A DNA stretch of 44,426 nt, from the IMG/VR virus record IMGVR_UViG_3300025120_000122, positions 1 to 44,426 of that record; one strand, given 5' to 3'. Below the pieces are notes generated by a model. The model saw only the letters and a program-made list of their open reading frames with translations. It ran no database searches and was not told the origin of the DNA. Position 1 is the first letter of the stretch; each line of letters begins with the position of its first letter. Both the position numbers and the translations under genes were made by a program. The DNA is from a virus. Below are positions 38,801 to 44,426 of the stretch, piece after piece.

Positions 38801-40699
38801 CCTACCTGGCTTACTAAAATACTTCTTACCTCGGATACTAGACTTAGAAACTATGGCCCAATTGGCGAAGAACTAGCTAACTTTTTTAACCTAGACCCTA
38901 GAACTACTTCTACATCTGGAAGAGCTGGTATATTTACTTTAAAAACCAGAAGGGCAAACGCTATGTTTAACGACGTGGCAAAGTTATTGGGTGTAGAAGA
39001 TGGTTGGATTTACTCTACTTTAACCGTTGAACAAAAACAAGAAATAGACCTAGCCGCAGACGACACTAGGGACACAGCTAGTTTGCCACCACGAGCTAGA
39101 GCTATAAGAGAATATTTAGAAAATAATGTGTACAACGACCTAGGTTTAAGTAGGTATGGGGTAGTACAAAGGCAAAACTTTTTCCCTCGCGTAATAGCAG
39201 TTGCAGAACTAGCGGGCAATCAAGAATTACAAATAGTAGCTAGAAAATTGTTAGAAGAAGCTAACCCTGAAGTATCACAAGCTGAAATAGCAGACTCTGT
39301 AAATGAGCTAGTTAAAAAAGGATCGGGTGAGCTAGACTTCGAAGCAACAGATGAAATAGATCTTGGCATGATGAAAGAAAGAAAAAGATTATGGAACAAA
39401 ATTACAAACAAAAAACTTATAGACGCAGGAGTTGCCTTGCCCGCAGAAGTAGCTTTAAAACAGTACCTAGACAAAGTAGCTCTTAAATATGAGTTTGAGC
39501 AGTCTGGGGGCATAGAAAAATTAAATAACCTGCGGGAAAAATTGACTCCAGAACAGCAAGAAGACTCTAAGAGAATTATTGATTCTATGTTTGGTAAAAC
39601 TCCACCTGTAGATAAAGGTTGGTTAAAAACGGCAAACAATGTATTGCTTCCTGTAAATATCATAACTCTACTGGCCTTTACTGTATTAGCATCTTTGCAA
39701 GATACAGCAGGACCAGTCTTAAGATCTAGAGGCACAGCTAAGATAAGTGATATAGCCAGTGTTATAAAGACCATGATAAAAGACCCGCAAGAAGCTGCAG
39801 AGTTAGCACGTGAGGTTGGAGTTATAGGTGTAGATGCTATGTCTAGTTTCTTTATCTTTGCAGGAGAACAAAACTTTATGAACCAAACTGCAAAAAACGT
39901 ATCTGATACTTGGTTTAGGGTTACTTTACTGGAGGCATACACTAAGTTTACTAGAGTATTTGCTACGGGCATGGGCACAAGATTCTTGCAAGACAACGCA
40001 CGAAAGGCTCAAAAAGGTGATAGCACTGCTCAACTTTATTTAGATGAATTAAATGTTACAGCAGATGAAGTCTTAGCTTGGGAGGAAGGCAAATCAGATG
40101 ATGCTACACGTACAAAGGTTAATGAAGCATTGGCTCAGTTTGTAGATGAATCTATTGTAAGACCCAACCCAGCACAAAGACCTACTTATGCTAATGATCC
40201 TAGGTATGCTCTTATATGGCAGCTTAAATCATTCTTCTACGCTTATGGTAAAACCATTGTATTCCCAACCTTAAAAGAATCACACAGGGGGTTTGTAAAT
40301 CAAGGCGCAGGTGCTGGGGTTATGCCTTTATTACTTATGGCTGGAATATTATTACCTATAACTATGTTAGGGTTAGAAATAAGAGAACTAACCAAGTATC
40401 TATTAGCAGAACTATTACCTGGCATTGATGGTGATGATCCAGGAGTAAATTACTTCAAGACCAATAGCATGGGCACAGGTCAATATATAACTGAGATAAT
40501 AGATAGAAGTGGTATGCTAGGCCCAGCAAGTCTAGCTTTGCCTATATTCTTAGAAAGTCATAGGTATGGTAAGCCGTTCTGGGTGTCACCTTTAGGGCCA
40601 TCCGCAGAAAGGGTTTATGATGGTATAACTTGGGATTGGAACACTGCAGACTATTTACCCGTTTATGGTCAACTAGACACTAGAAATTTAGGAAGGTAA
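32852..40699 (+). CDS. Giant internal virion / ejection protein (2,615 aa)
   Basis: GTG start, 3 bp after the previous gene. The N-terminal 400 residues carry several Ala/Gly-rich hydrophobic segments (near 130-170, 285-310 and 385-405). Residues 1049-1053 are HETAH, an intact HExxH zincin motif, followed by a Tyr-Glu-Asn-Arg-Ile-Asn helix. Residues about 1130-1205 (GNEHYGNPF, a paired SRYTSWLEG helix, then NHAEALL) resemble DUF4326. Near 1811-1815 KELGN with downstream ENFMADQ looks like a second zincin site lacking its histidines. Hydrophobic helices return near 2255-2280 and 2485-2515. Size and position match T7 gp16-type proteins that span the envelope during DNA ejection. The peptidase role is inference. 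Confidence 0.85.
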   Translation: MAIDSNTIAKFKQTPDATRTTFVETAGRRATPDATYVEKIDTIGEAFGAGIESGAANISAQNQNFLAALDTLKGDDLKARNRIREADFLEDQAGIPLQGLETDFASSLEEGNVHDFMLNFASATGQFIPSLAASLAEAVVVGGVVAGGSVLSGGTATPALLTAAAAGTTARRKAVEGGVKALNNQRFLVGGGRKPGRDAGDVEDLLNRAYKNQIKVNAGKQPLHKFSKEELLDLEDIYGVMRSNLRGKRFTQGAVLGAFTQEQRMGTGIAFSDYVDQGMDSKQDAINSLVQGTAFGVVGVGSEALTAAATFRAFKRPGRLKKTRATDPFKFDPIPPGSMFKDFASISAVTSASEGLAELLQEELSVQQKFRIDKDYTQAQAKVDRVNALFAGVMGGLGVGGGLGAGTAVINKARNLSQRGAAEREMMRIFSDKEFQASIGAVMGERAGALETQFDFIKNENSGAKSVFVPIEAKAEFAKVQEKIEAMFGDNELFSVSTPIGAFFSTDQRAAGRLANIMDSGYKYDTGILEGFLAKELGFSRGRNPRDDIVVGLFDNEKGEFVKYQSAREDIKGDAEAAQAAMNKIRAAMDPKRYTVEIQSLAQHRKFRQEGLPKDADVLKATKEAFETSDMSEMGTSDDDAGVEGDRGTQNLDVTAANIDIRKNKVPPTQRAQFDAYLRDVYKLPINFSDLVFFIDQTPKFLNAIRAREKSKKSTPVLQSKDGARYRDIYGELINAEKNAGALSASDRNFIQNLTEGNSPGRMAGILNQLLDEIVEEGAQLQQSDSIESSLARDEFGSREVTNVPLVGVSEVLNRTNIELERPNPKDFKKGRKDKAYIKQLADFRAAQREAKAPIKEQDPVVMAKKGSGTVQNPFVDPKTDKGFEISKGDPKADGRSIAGLNTFIHPTLRAEFESQKPFLSKRAVQTFRDKAKLEREGTSQTGFLRFVDVRDLRGLRTATANNKSFTVPNRRLVLPNVPIVPRKFKGDKTMGGWASYNRKENKIFIDESELKKRFDAKAWTKPKVKGVDPLAADQFKTINEWRNFIVKHETAHSMFPRKDGETLAAYENRINQIATDEKTSIATGKEASTIQEIDPSTFAVIPKVIYKKGVAAVRKAETAGEGINVLRKAGNEHYGNPFTMLKTPTRADVKVDTLEEAVSRYTSWLEGTSDTDLQQERRQWIIDQIDSGALDNKNLLYYTEQTPNHAEALLRFSEQRSAPKTTPDQVGDFRATNRFVIVRMKPDPEQFREITRENVDTLRNIRADLQIRLDQAHARTRAGSYKTPIHFKLQNLNPEAKSKNPINIDMSVLLEGISTLSKIKQRRQPEEYTNQAAQRVASLLDAIDILQENNFKLEYYPLGVKEDAVFTMTGGKKKSDIELGAALDDIISQPDGPGASILRITMPKKFEGEFAQQVAYLRQQFGLPRLASGFFTNDRFAKVNIPLKELVYEAGPTPLTAGMNPAYIVPLIQNVEANTMQEMTLQELEDLAARAEDALSVRYAAVDKDSKKTPGEVKDLYGEVQAQDRTIMQFLNEIGKIIAAINSADIRNQPGTFDANFTRTTLQRDEEGDPTSKTVIQPRFVDVGGRIDKEVPIETYLDDLQTIAIERATPSIDETGMYNLDSPSDTQITDNSAMKMDIQDRNLFESYQEQQGKEFRGRDRYADLARAGNIKPTFKDNTKYQKVTAVYLGNVIQQKANKLRGIDTPAPTTRTRANLPFRKQIITNMIGAARNLGLTTNLHVIAAEEGYSDSQLPPRIKNVIDQKNFDTKRQNLLGQPDKVAMTLQYRDFDIILIKTNPNISEGQYYSAFLKELGNSLTFQELERSLKIPATRKKILQAYEQILKGNNVPPTYTNDDTGIENFMADQFSVAIRKELGVEVDGAVFDSMNKPTQAWFKRLAKSQKKMYDQSKIFKKRTGVDETFQEYAADLQQKLINPENQQVPYKTKASIETMIEGILGPETFTDKQLRKAMEQTSKLFKSKNLPTWLTKILLTSDTRLRNYGPIGEELANFFNLDPRTTSTSGRAGIFTLKTRRANAMFNDVAKLLGVEDGWIYSTLTVEQKQEIDLAADDTRDTASLPPRARAIREYLENNVYNDLGLSRYGVVQRQNFFPRVIAVAELAGNQELQIVARKLLEEANPEVSQAEIADSVNELVKKGSGELDFEATDEIDLGMMKERKRLWNKITNKKLIDAGVALPAEVALKQYLDKVALKYEFEQSGGIEKLNNLREKLTPEQQEDSKRIIDSMFGKTPPVDKGWLKTANNVLLPVNIITLLAFTVLASLQDTAGPVLRSRGTAKISDIASVIKTMIKDPQEAAELAREVGVIGVDAMSSFFIFAGEQNFMNQTAKNVSDTWFRVTLLEAYTKFTRVFATGMGTRFLQDNARKAQKGDSTAQLYLDELNVTADEVLAWEEGKSDDATRTKVNEALAQFVDESIVRPNPAQRPTYANDPRYALIWQLKSFFYAYGKTIVFPTLKESHRGFVNQGAGAGVMPLLLMAGILLPITMLGLEIRELTKYLLAELLPGIDGDDPGVNYFKTNSMGTGQYITEIIDRSGMLGPASLALPIFLESHRYGKPFWVSPLGPSAERVYDGITWDWNTADYLPVYGQLDTRNLGR

Positions 40700-40707
40700 A
40701 ATTAATT

Positions 40708-41082
40708 ATGGCATATTCAGACACAATAAAATTAGTAGTTGGAGACACATTACCGGAACTTACTTTTAACTTAAAAGACAGTAACACCGCGGCTTCTGGA
40801 GCTACATTAGACGTAGAAAATAGTGCAACATGGGCCCCTATAAATTTAACAGGTGGCGGTGTAAAACTAAGAATTAGAAAAGTAGGCTCAACTACAGTCT
40901 TGAGCACTATTACTGCTACTCTTTCTGCCCCTTCTTCTGGCACGTGTACGTTAATATTCCCATCTGGAACTTGGACAACGGCAGGTACTTTTGAAGGTGA
41001 GCTAGAGTTTACTAAATCAGATGGCAACATTCAGACTGTACAAGACCTAGTCAAGTTTAAAGTCCGCGATGACTTTGATTAA
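40708..41082 (+). CDS. Small beta-rich tail protein (BppU-N-like)
   Basis: The 124-residue product has a GDTLPELTFNLKDSN start, GGGVKLRIRKVGSTTVLSTI strands, and ends with GTFEGELEFTKSDGNIQTVQDLVKFKVRDDFD. This is the pattern of the N-terminal beta domain of baseplate upper protein-like (BppU) and related phage fibre adaptors. It probably links fibres to the tail. It overlaps the next gene by 1 base (TAATG). Confidence 0.7.
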   Translation: MAYSDTIKLVVGDTLPELTFNLKDSNTAASGATLDVENSATWAPINLTGGGVKLRIRKVGSTTVLSTITATLSAPSSGTCTLIFPSGTWTTAGTFEGELEFTKSDGNIQTVQDLVKFKVRDDFD

Positions 41083-42548
41083 TGGCGTTCAAGTTTACCG
41101 TAGACTACAAACAGCTACGGCTGATAATTCAGACAGACTCTACTGAGTCTGTAAATTTATTTCAACATCTAAAAGCTACTGTAGCTTCTATAGATCTTAA
41201 GCAGGTTGTAGCTTTTCAACAACTTGTAGCTGCAGAACTAAGTGTAGATGCTGACACTTTAAACAGGTACTTTACCGCACAATACAACTCACCAAATGCA
41301 GAGACCGTCACTCTAGCAGACGCCCCAGCTTTAACTTTCGTAACAACCAAAACAGACACTGTTTCTATAGCAGAAGAAACAGCGCTTGCTTTTGCTAGCG
41401 GCCAATCAGATACAGTCAGCATGTCTGAGTCTTTAAGCAAGGTAGTCCAGTATGTAAGGGCCTTTAGTGATACCCCTACCCTTAGCGATTCACCAGCGAT
41501 TGCTTTTAGTACAGCGTTTAGTGATAGTAGCGCATTAAGTGAAGCCGCTGTATTAAATATTGAACCAGCAAAAAGCGACACTTTATCTTTTAGTGATTCA
41601 GAATTTTTCAGTGTTAACCCCGCTAAAAGCGATACTTTATCGGTCTCTGATGCACCGGCACTTCGTCTTAGTGTGCCGCACTCTGAAACAGCAACTATAT
41701 CTGAGGCAAAGGCATTAGCTGTATCTAAACCAATACCTGTAGGTGGTACAGTTACATACGCCGTAACAGTTGCTTCAGCAACAAATTCTTACGGTTCAGG
41801 CAATAAATATCATATTGATGGGGTTAATAGCCCAGCACTAACGCTAGATGTAGGCAAAACTTATAGGTTTGATTTATCTAATTCTAGTGTAAGTGGGCAC
41901 CCATTAAGGTTTTCAGAAACAGCAAACGGTTCACATGGCGGGGGTTCTGCATACACCACAGACGTTACTGTAAGTGGCACGCCAGGATCTTCTGGTGCGT
42001 ACGTAGAAATACAAATCTCCGGATCTACACCAGGATCCTTACATTATTACTGCACGAACCACAGTGGTATGGGGGGTGCAATTACCGTACAAGTTGCTGA
42101 ATCTGTGGTCATGTCCGAATCGTTTAGTCGTGTAGCTACGTTTGTACGGGCTTTTTCAGATAGTTATGCGCTTGATGATGTAGCAAGTGCGTCTGATGAT
42201 TTACAAACAGATGTAACCATTAATAAAGGTAATATTGTAGGTGTTGGCGATAGCGACCCTGCAATTGCTTTTTCAACCAGTGCTGCAGATACCCCTACAA
42301 TAACAGAAAATCTTGCTTATTCTTTCTCAACATCCTTCAGTGAGACTATAAGTTTAGCTGATGTATTGGTTTCTGGAGCTGGAAATATCTTTACAGAGAG
42401 TGCTTCTATCTCAGAAAGTTTGGCACATAGTCTTGGCAAATCATTATCAGATAGTGCTACAATAACAGAGTCGATAAATGTGGTGTTGATCTCCGGATCA
42501 AACAGTGTTCTTAACACCTCTGCATTTAACACTAGTGTATTAAACTAA
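41082..42548 (+). CDS. Repetitive tail protein with embedded cupredoxin domain
   Basis: The 488-residue product has Ser/Asp/Thr-rich repeats of about 17-20 residues (SDTVSMSES, SDTPTLSDSP, SDSSALSEA, SDTLSFSDS, SDTLSVSDA) at about 85-215 and again at 335-470. Between them, residues about 226-339 form a plastocyanin-like domain. It has GHPLRFS (His273) and YYCTNHSGMGG (Cys324, His327, Met330), the full His-Cys-His-Met set of a type 1 copper site. The domain begins YAVTVAS and has DVGKTYRFDLS. A stalk with an inserted copper-binding or copper-derived domain is the simplest reading; adhesion is inferred. Confidence 0.8.
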   Translation: MAFKFTVDYKQLRLIIQTDSTESVNLFQHLKATVASIDLKQVVAFQQLVAAELSVDADTLNRYFTAQYNSPNAETVTLADAPALTFVTTKTDTVSIAEETALAFASGQSDTVSMSESLSKVVQYVRAFSDTPTLSDSPAIAFSTAFSDSSALSEAAVLNIEPAKSDTLSFSDSEFFSVNPAKSDTLSVSDAPALRLSVPHSETATISEAKALAVSKPIPVGGTVTYAVTVASATNSYGSGNKYHIDGVNSPALTLDVGKTYRFDLSNSSVSGHPLRFSETANGSHGGGSAYTTDVTVSGTPGSSGAYVEIQISGSTPGSLHYYCTNHSGMGGAITVQVAESVVMSESFSRVATFVRAFSDSYALDDVASASDDLQTDVTINKGNIVGVGDSDPAIAFSTSAADTPTITENLAYSFSTSFSETISLADVLVSGAGNIFTESASISESLAHSLGKSLSDSATITESINVVLISGSNSVLNTSAFNTSVLN

Positions 42549-42563
42549 AATTGGAGAAATTTT

Positions 42564-42989
42564 ATGATAAACGACGGTTTAAAACTTACAGGTAAGTTAA
42601 AAATTGCTCTCAATGGAGAGACTGTCCAAGAAGTCGATAACCTTGTGGTTACTGATGGAAAAGGATATGTTGCCTCTAGGATGAAAGATGCTACCGCAGA
42701 TGCTATGTCACACATGGCAATTGGTAGTGGTTCTACTGCAGCCGCAGCTGGCAATTCCGCTTTAGGAAACCAACTAGGCCGTGTTGCATTGACTAGTACT
42801 GCTGTATCAGCTGCTGTTGTGACTTACACAGCTACTTTTGCTGCAGGTACTGGTACTGGTGCTGTAACTGAAGCTGGTATTTTAAATGCCGCTTCTTCAG
42901 GTACTTTACTTTGTAGAACAGTTTTTTCAGTCGTAAACAAGGGCGCGTCTGACTCAATGACAATTACTTGGACTGTAACAGTTAGTTAA
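42564..42989 (+). CDS. Small phage structural protein (141 aa)
   Basis: The product has an N-terminal NDGLKLTGKLKIALNGETVQEVDNLVVTDGKGYVASRM and SHMAIGSGSTAAAAGNSALGNQLGRVAL, then two or three beta strands with GTGTGAVTEAGILNAASSGTLLCRTVFSVVNKG. This layout occurs in short structural proteins in the tail-fibre region of many marine phages. GGAG lies 8 bp before the ATG. Function within the tail is unknown. Confidence 0.7.
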   Translation: MINDGLKLTGKLKIALNGETVQEVDNLVVTDGKGYVASRMKDATADAMSHMAIGSGSTAAAAGNSALGNQLGRVALTSTAVSAAVVTYTATFAAGTGTGAVTEAGILNAASSGTLLCRTVFSVVNKGASDSMTITWTVTVS

Positions 42990-43007
42990 TTTTAAGGAGT
43001 TAGCTAA

Positions 43008-44426
43008 ATGGCTGTTAAGTTCACCAACAACGCAGCAACAACACTTGCCGCAGGAATCAATAGCAGCGTCACAAGCATTGCTGTAACGGATGGTTCTGTC
43101 TTTCCTACCATAACTGGTAGTGATCATTTTTATGTAACCTTTGACGATACTACCAACAAGGAAATCGTAAAGGTAACAGCAAGAAGTAGTAACACACTTA
43201 CCGTAGTTAGAGGCCATGATAATACAACTGCACGTGCATTTAGTTCTGGAGATAAAGCAGAGCTAAGGATCGTTGCGGCTTTATTAGAAGACGTTAAGAC
43301 CGATGTTACTTCTACCTTAACTGTTGATACTTTTACAGGTAATGGTAGTGCAACTGCATTTACGCTCAGTGTTGCACCAGCAAGTGAAGACAACTTAATT
43401 GTATTTATAGAAGGCGTTTATCAAAACCCCGGAGATTTTGCTTTATCAGGAACCACTCTTACTTTAGATGTTGCGCCCGCTAACAGCCGCAAGATAATTG
43501 TTTATCATGTAGCAGCGTTAGTTTCAGGCAATAACCTAACCCACAATCAATTTACTTGTAACGGGAGCACCACAGCTTTTACGCTTGGTCTTTCTCCAAT
43601 ACATGAAAACAACACTCAAGTATTTTTAGATGGTGTTTACCAACAAAAAACAGACTATGCAGTAAGTGGTACAACCTTAACTATGGATACCGCACCGGCT
43701 AATGGTGCAATCTTAGAGGTTATGACCTTTACTCAAACAGAAGTAAATACTCTACCAGCATCCTTCGTGTCAGGCTTAACACAAGTTACAGCTGTAGGTG
43801 CGGATCACTTTATGATTTTCGATGCTACAGACAGTGCATTAAAAAAATCTTTGGTGTCAGATGTTTTAGAATCAGCTACCTCAATTAGCACAAGTGCAGA
43901 TGCTACAGCAATTACTATTGATTCAAGCGAGAATGTAACTTTTACTGCCGCAGTAACCACAGGAACAACGCTTTCTATAGGCGGTAGCAACAACGAACTA
44001 AGGTTCTACGAAGGATCTAACTATGTAGGCTTTGAAGCTCCTGCCTTATCAGCAGATAAGATATGGGTTTTGCCCGCAGCGGATGGTTCTAACGGACAGG
44101 TAATAAAAACTGATGGGTCTGGTAATTTAAGTTTTGCAACGATTAGCGGAACAACCATCAACAACAACGCCGATAACAGAATCATAACTGGTAGTGGTAC
44201 TGCTAACACTTTAGAAGGTGAAGCTAATCTTACTTATGATGGTTCTACTTTAGCTGTAACAGGAGCTATAACAAGCGATAGCACAGTAACAACCTTATCC
44301 AACTTTAATTCTACAAGTGGCAATGACTTGCGATTAAATGCAGGAAGTGCTAATAGAGATATTTTCATGCAGGTTAATGGCACTACTCACATGACAGTGC
44401 AAGGCAGTACTGGCAACGTGGGTATT
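43008..44426 (+). CDS. Tail fibre protein, 3'-truncated by the window
   Basis: ATG at 43008 follows AAGGAG; the frame has no stop for 473 codons to the right edge. Residues 1-90 form an N-terminal attachment region with a VTDGSVFPTITGSDHFYVTF motif. Two tandem domains of about 62 residues follow (from 109: FTGNGSATAFTLSVAP; from 182: FTCNGSTTAFTLGLSP), both with a VF..GVYQ core. The rest is a beta-repeat shaft (ISGTTINNNADNRIITGSGTANTL, NLTYDGSTLAVTG). The shaft and the GNVGI at the edge resemble fibres that end in an intramolecular chaperone, so the missing part may hold one. Confidence 0.85.
   Translation, partial: MAVKFTNNAATTLAAGINSSVTSIAVTDGSVFPTITGSDHFYVTFDDTTNKEIVKVTARSSNTLTVVRGHDNTTARAFSSGDKAELRIVAALLEDVKTDVTSTLTVDTFTGNGSATAFTLSVAPASEDNLIVFIEGVYQNPGDFALSGTTLTLDVAPANSRKIIVYHVAALVSGNNLTHNQFTCNGSTTAFTLGLSPIHENNTQVFLDGVYQQKTDYAVSGTTLTMDTAPANGAILEVMTFTQTEVNTLPASFVSGLTQVTAVGADHFMIFDATDSALKKSLVSDVLESATSISTSADATAITIDSSENVTFTAAVTTGTTLSIGGSNNELRFYEGSNYVGFEAPALSADKIWVLPAADGSNGQVIKTDGSGNLSFATISGTTINNNADNRIITGSGTANTLEGEANLTYDGSTLAVTGAITSDSTVTTLSNFNSTSGNDLRLNAGSANRDIFMQVNGTTHMTVQGSTGNVGI

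Noticed and set aside
1-44426. Temperate-phage or transposon content
   Set aside because: No integrase, transposase, excisionase or clear repressor is recognisable and no terminal inverted repeats are seen; absence from the window does not exclude it elsewhere in the genome.

Overview
The window is a 44.4-kb piece of a tailed double-stranded DNA phage genome, most probably a marine podovirus. It carries a P22-type portal, an N4-gp56/DUF4043-like capsid protein, head-tail adaptors, a T7 gp13-like GNAT-fold protein and a giant (2,615-residue) virion protein. No tail tape measure, sheath or tail-terminator gene is recognisable. The sequence is AT-leaning. The family mix (DUF3310, DUF5872/DUF6321-like basic proteins, a tail protein with a cupredoxin domain, a NIDO-like acidic protein, PolA with Leu at the 762-equivalent position) is the kind seen in marine bacteriophages. 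The host cannot be fixed. A parS-like palindrome and the family mix would fit an alphaproteobacterium, and a phage csrA would fit a host with a Csr system; both are inference.

Layout. (1) 1-2730, + strand: end of the late block, with a 5'-truncated NIDO/acidic protein, a one-TM coiled-coil protein, a tiny membrane protein and an HNH-like protein. (2) 2789-17891, - strand: the early/replication block, transcribed right to left. It starts with small membrane proteins and a MoxR AAA+ ATPase / VWA-metallopeptidase module that includes two diverged paralogues. It continues with short unknown genes, a family-A DNA polymerase, a CsrA homologue, a primase-SF3 helicase, a Cas4/RecB-type Fe-S nuclease, an SNF2-like helicase, a PD-(D/E)XK nuclease and DUF3310. 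One + strand gene (11908-12318) sits inside this block with its own promoter and terminator signals. (3) 17892-18484: a noncoding control region with about a dozen copies of GGTTCCAC in both orientations. (4) 18485-19334, - strand: a three-gene unit closed by a strong UUCG-loop terminator. (5) 19335-19620: a divergent control region with a G-quadruplex motif. (6) 19621-44426, + strand: the packaging and virion block. It holds small terminase, seven tiny Lys/Arg-rich proteins, large terminase, portal, scaffold, a structured leader, capsid, adaptors, internal virion proteins, the giant protein and tail/fibre proteins. The last fibre gene runs off the right edge.

The replication genes form a nearly self-contained set (polymerase, AEP-like primase fused to SF3 helicase, SNF2-like helicase, two nucleases, possible ssDNA-binding protein). 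No phage RNA polymerase, integrase, clear endolysin or tRNA gene is recognisable here, so transcription probably uses host RNA polymerase. Lysis genes are either outside the window or unrecognised. Both ends of the window cut a gene.

The features most worth following up are the phage CsrA, the heptameric tandem repeats that fill two intergenic spacers in front of ribosome-binding sites, the GGTTCCAC array with a parS-like palindrome elsewhere, the MoxR/VWA module with duplicated partner proteins, a three-way-junction leader in front of the capsid gene, and the giant protein with one intact and one apparently dead metalloprotease site.
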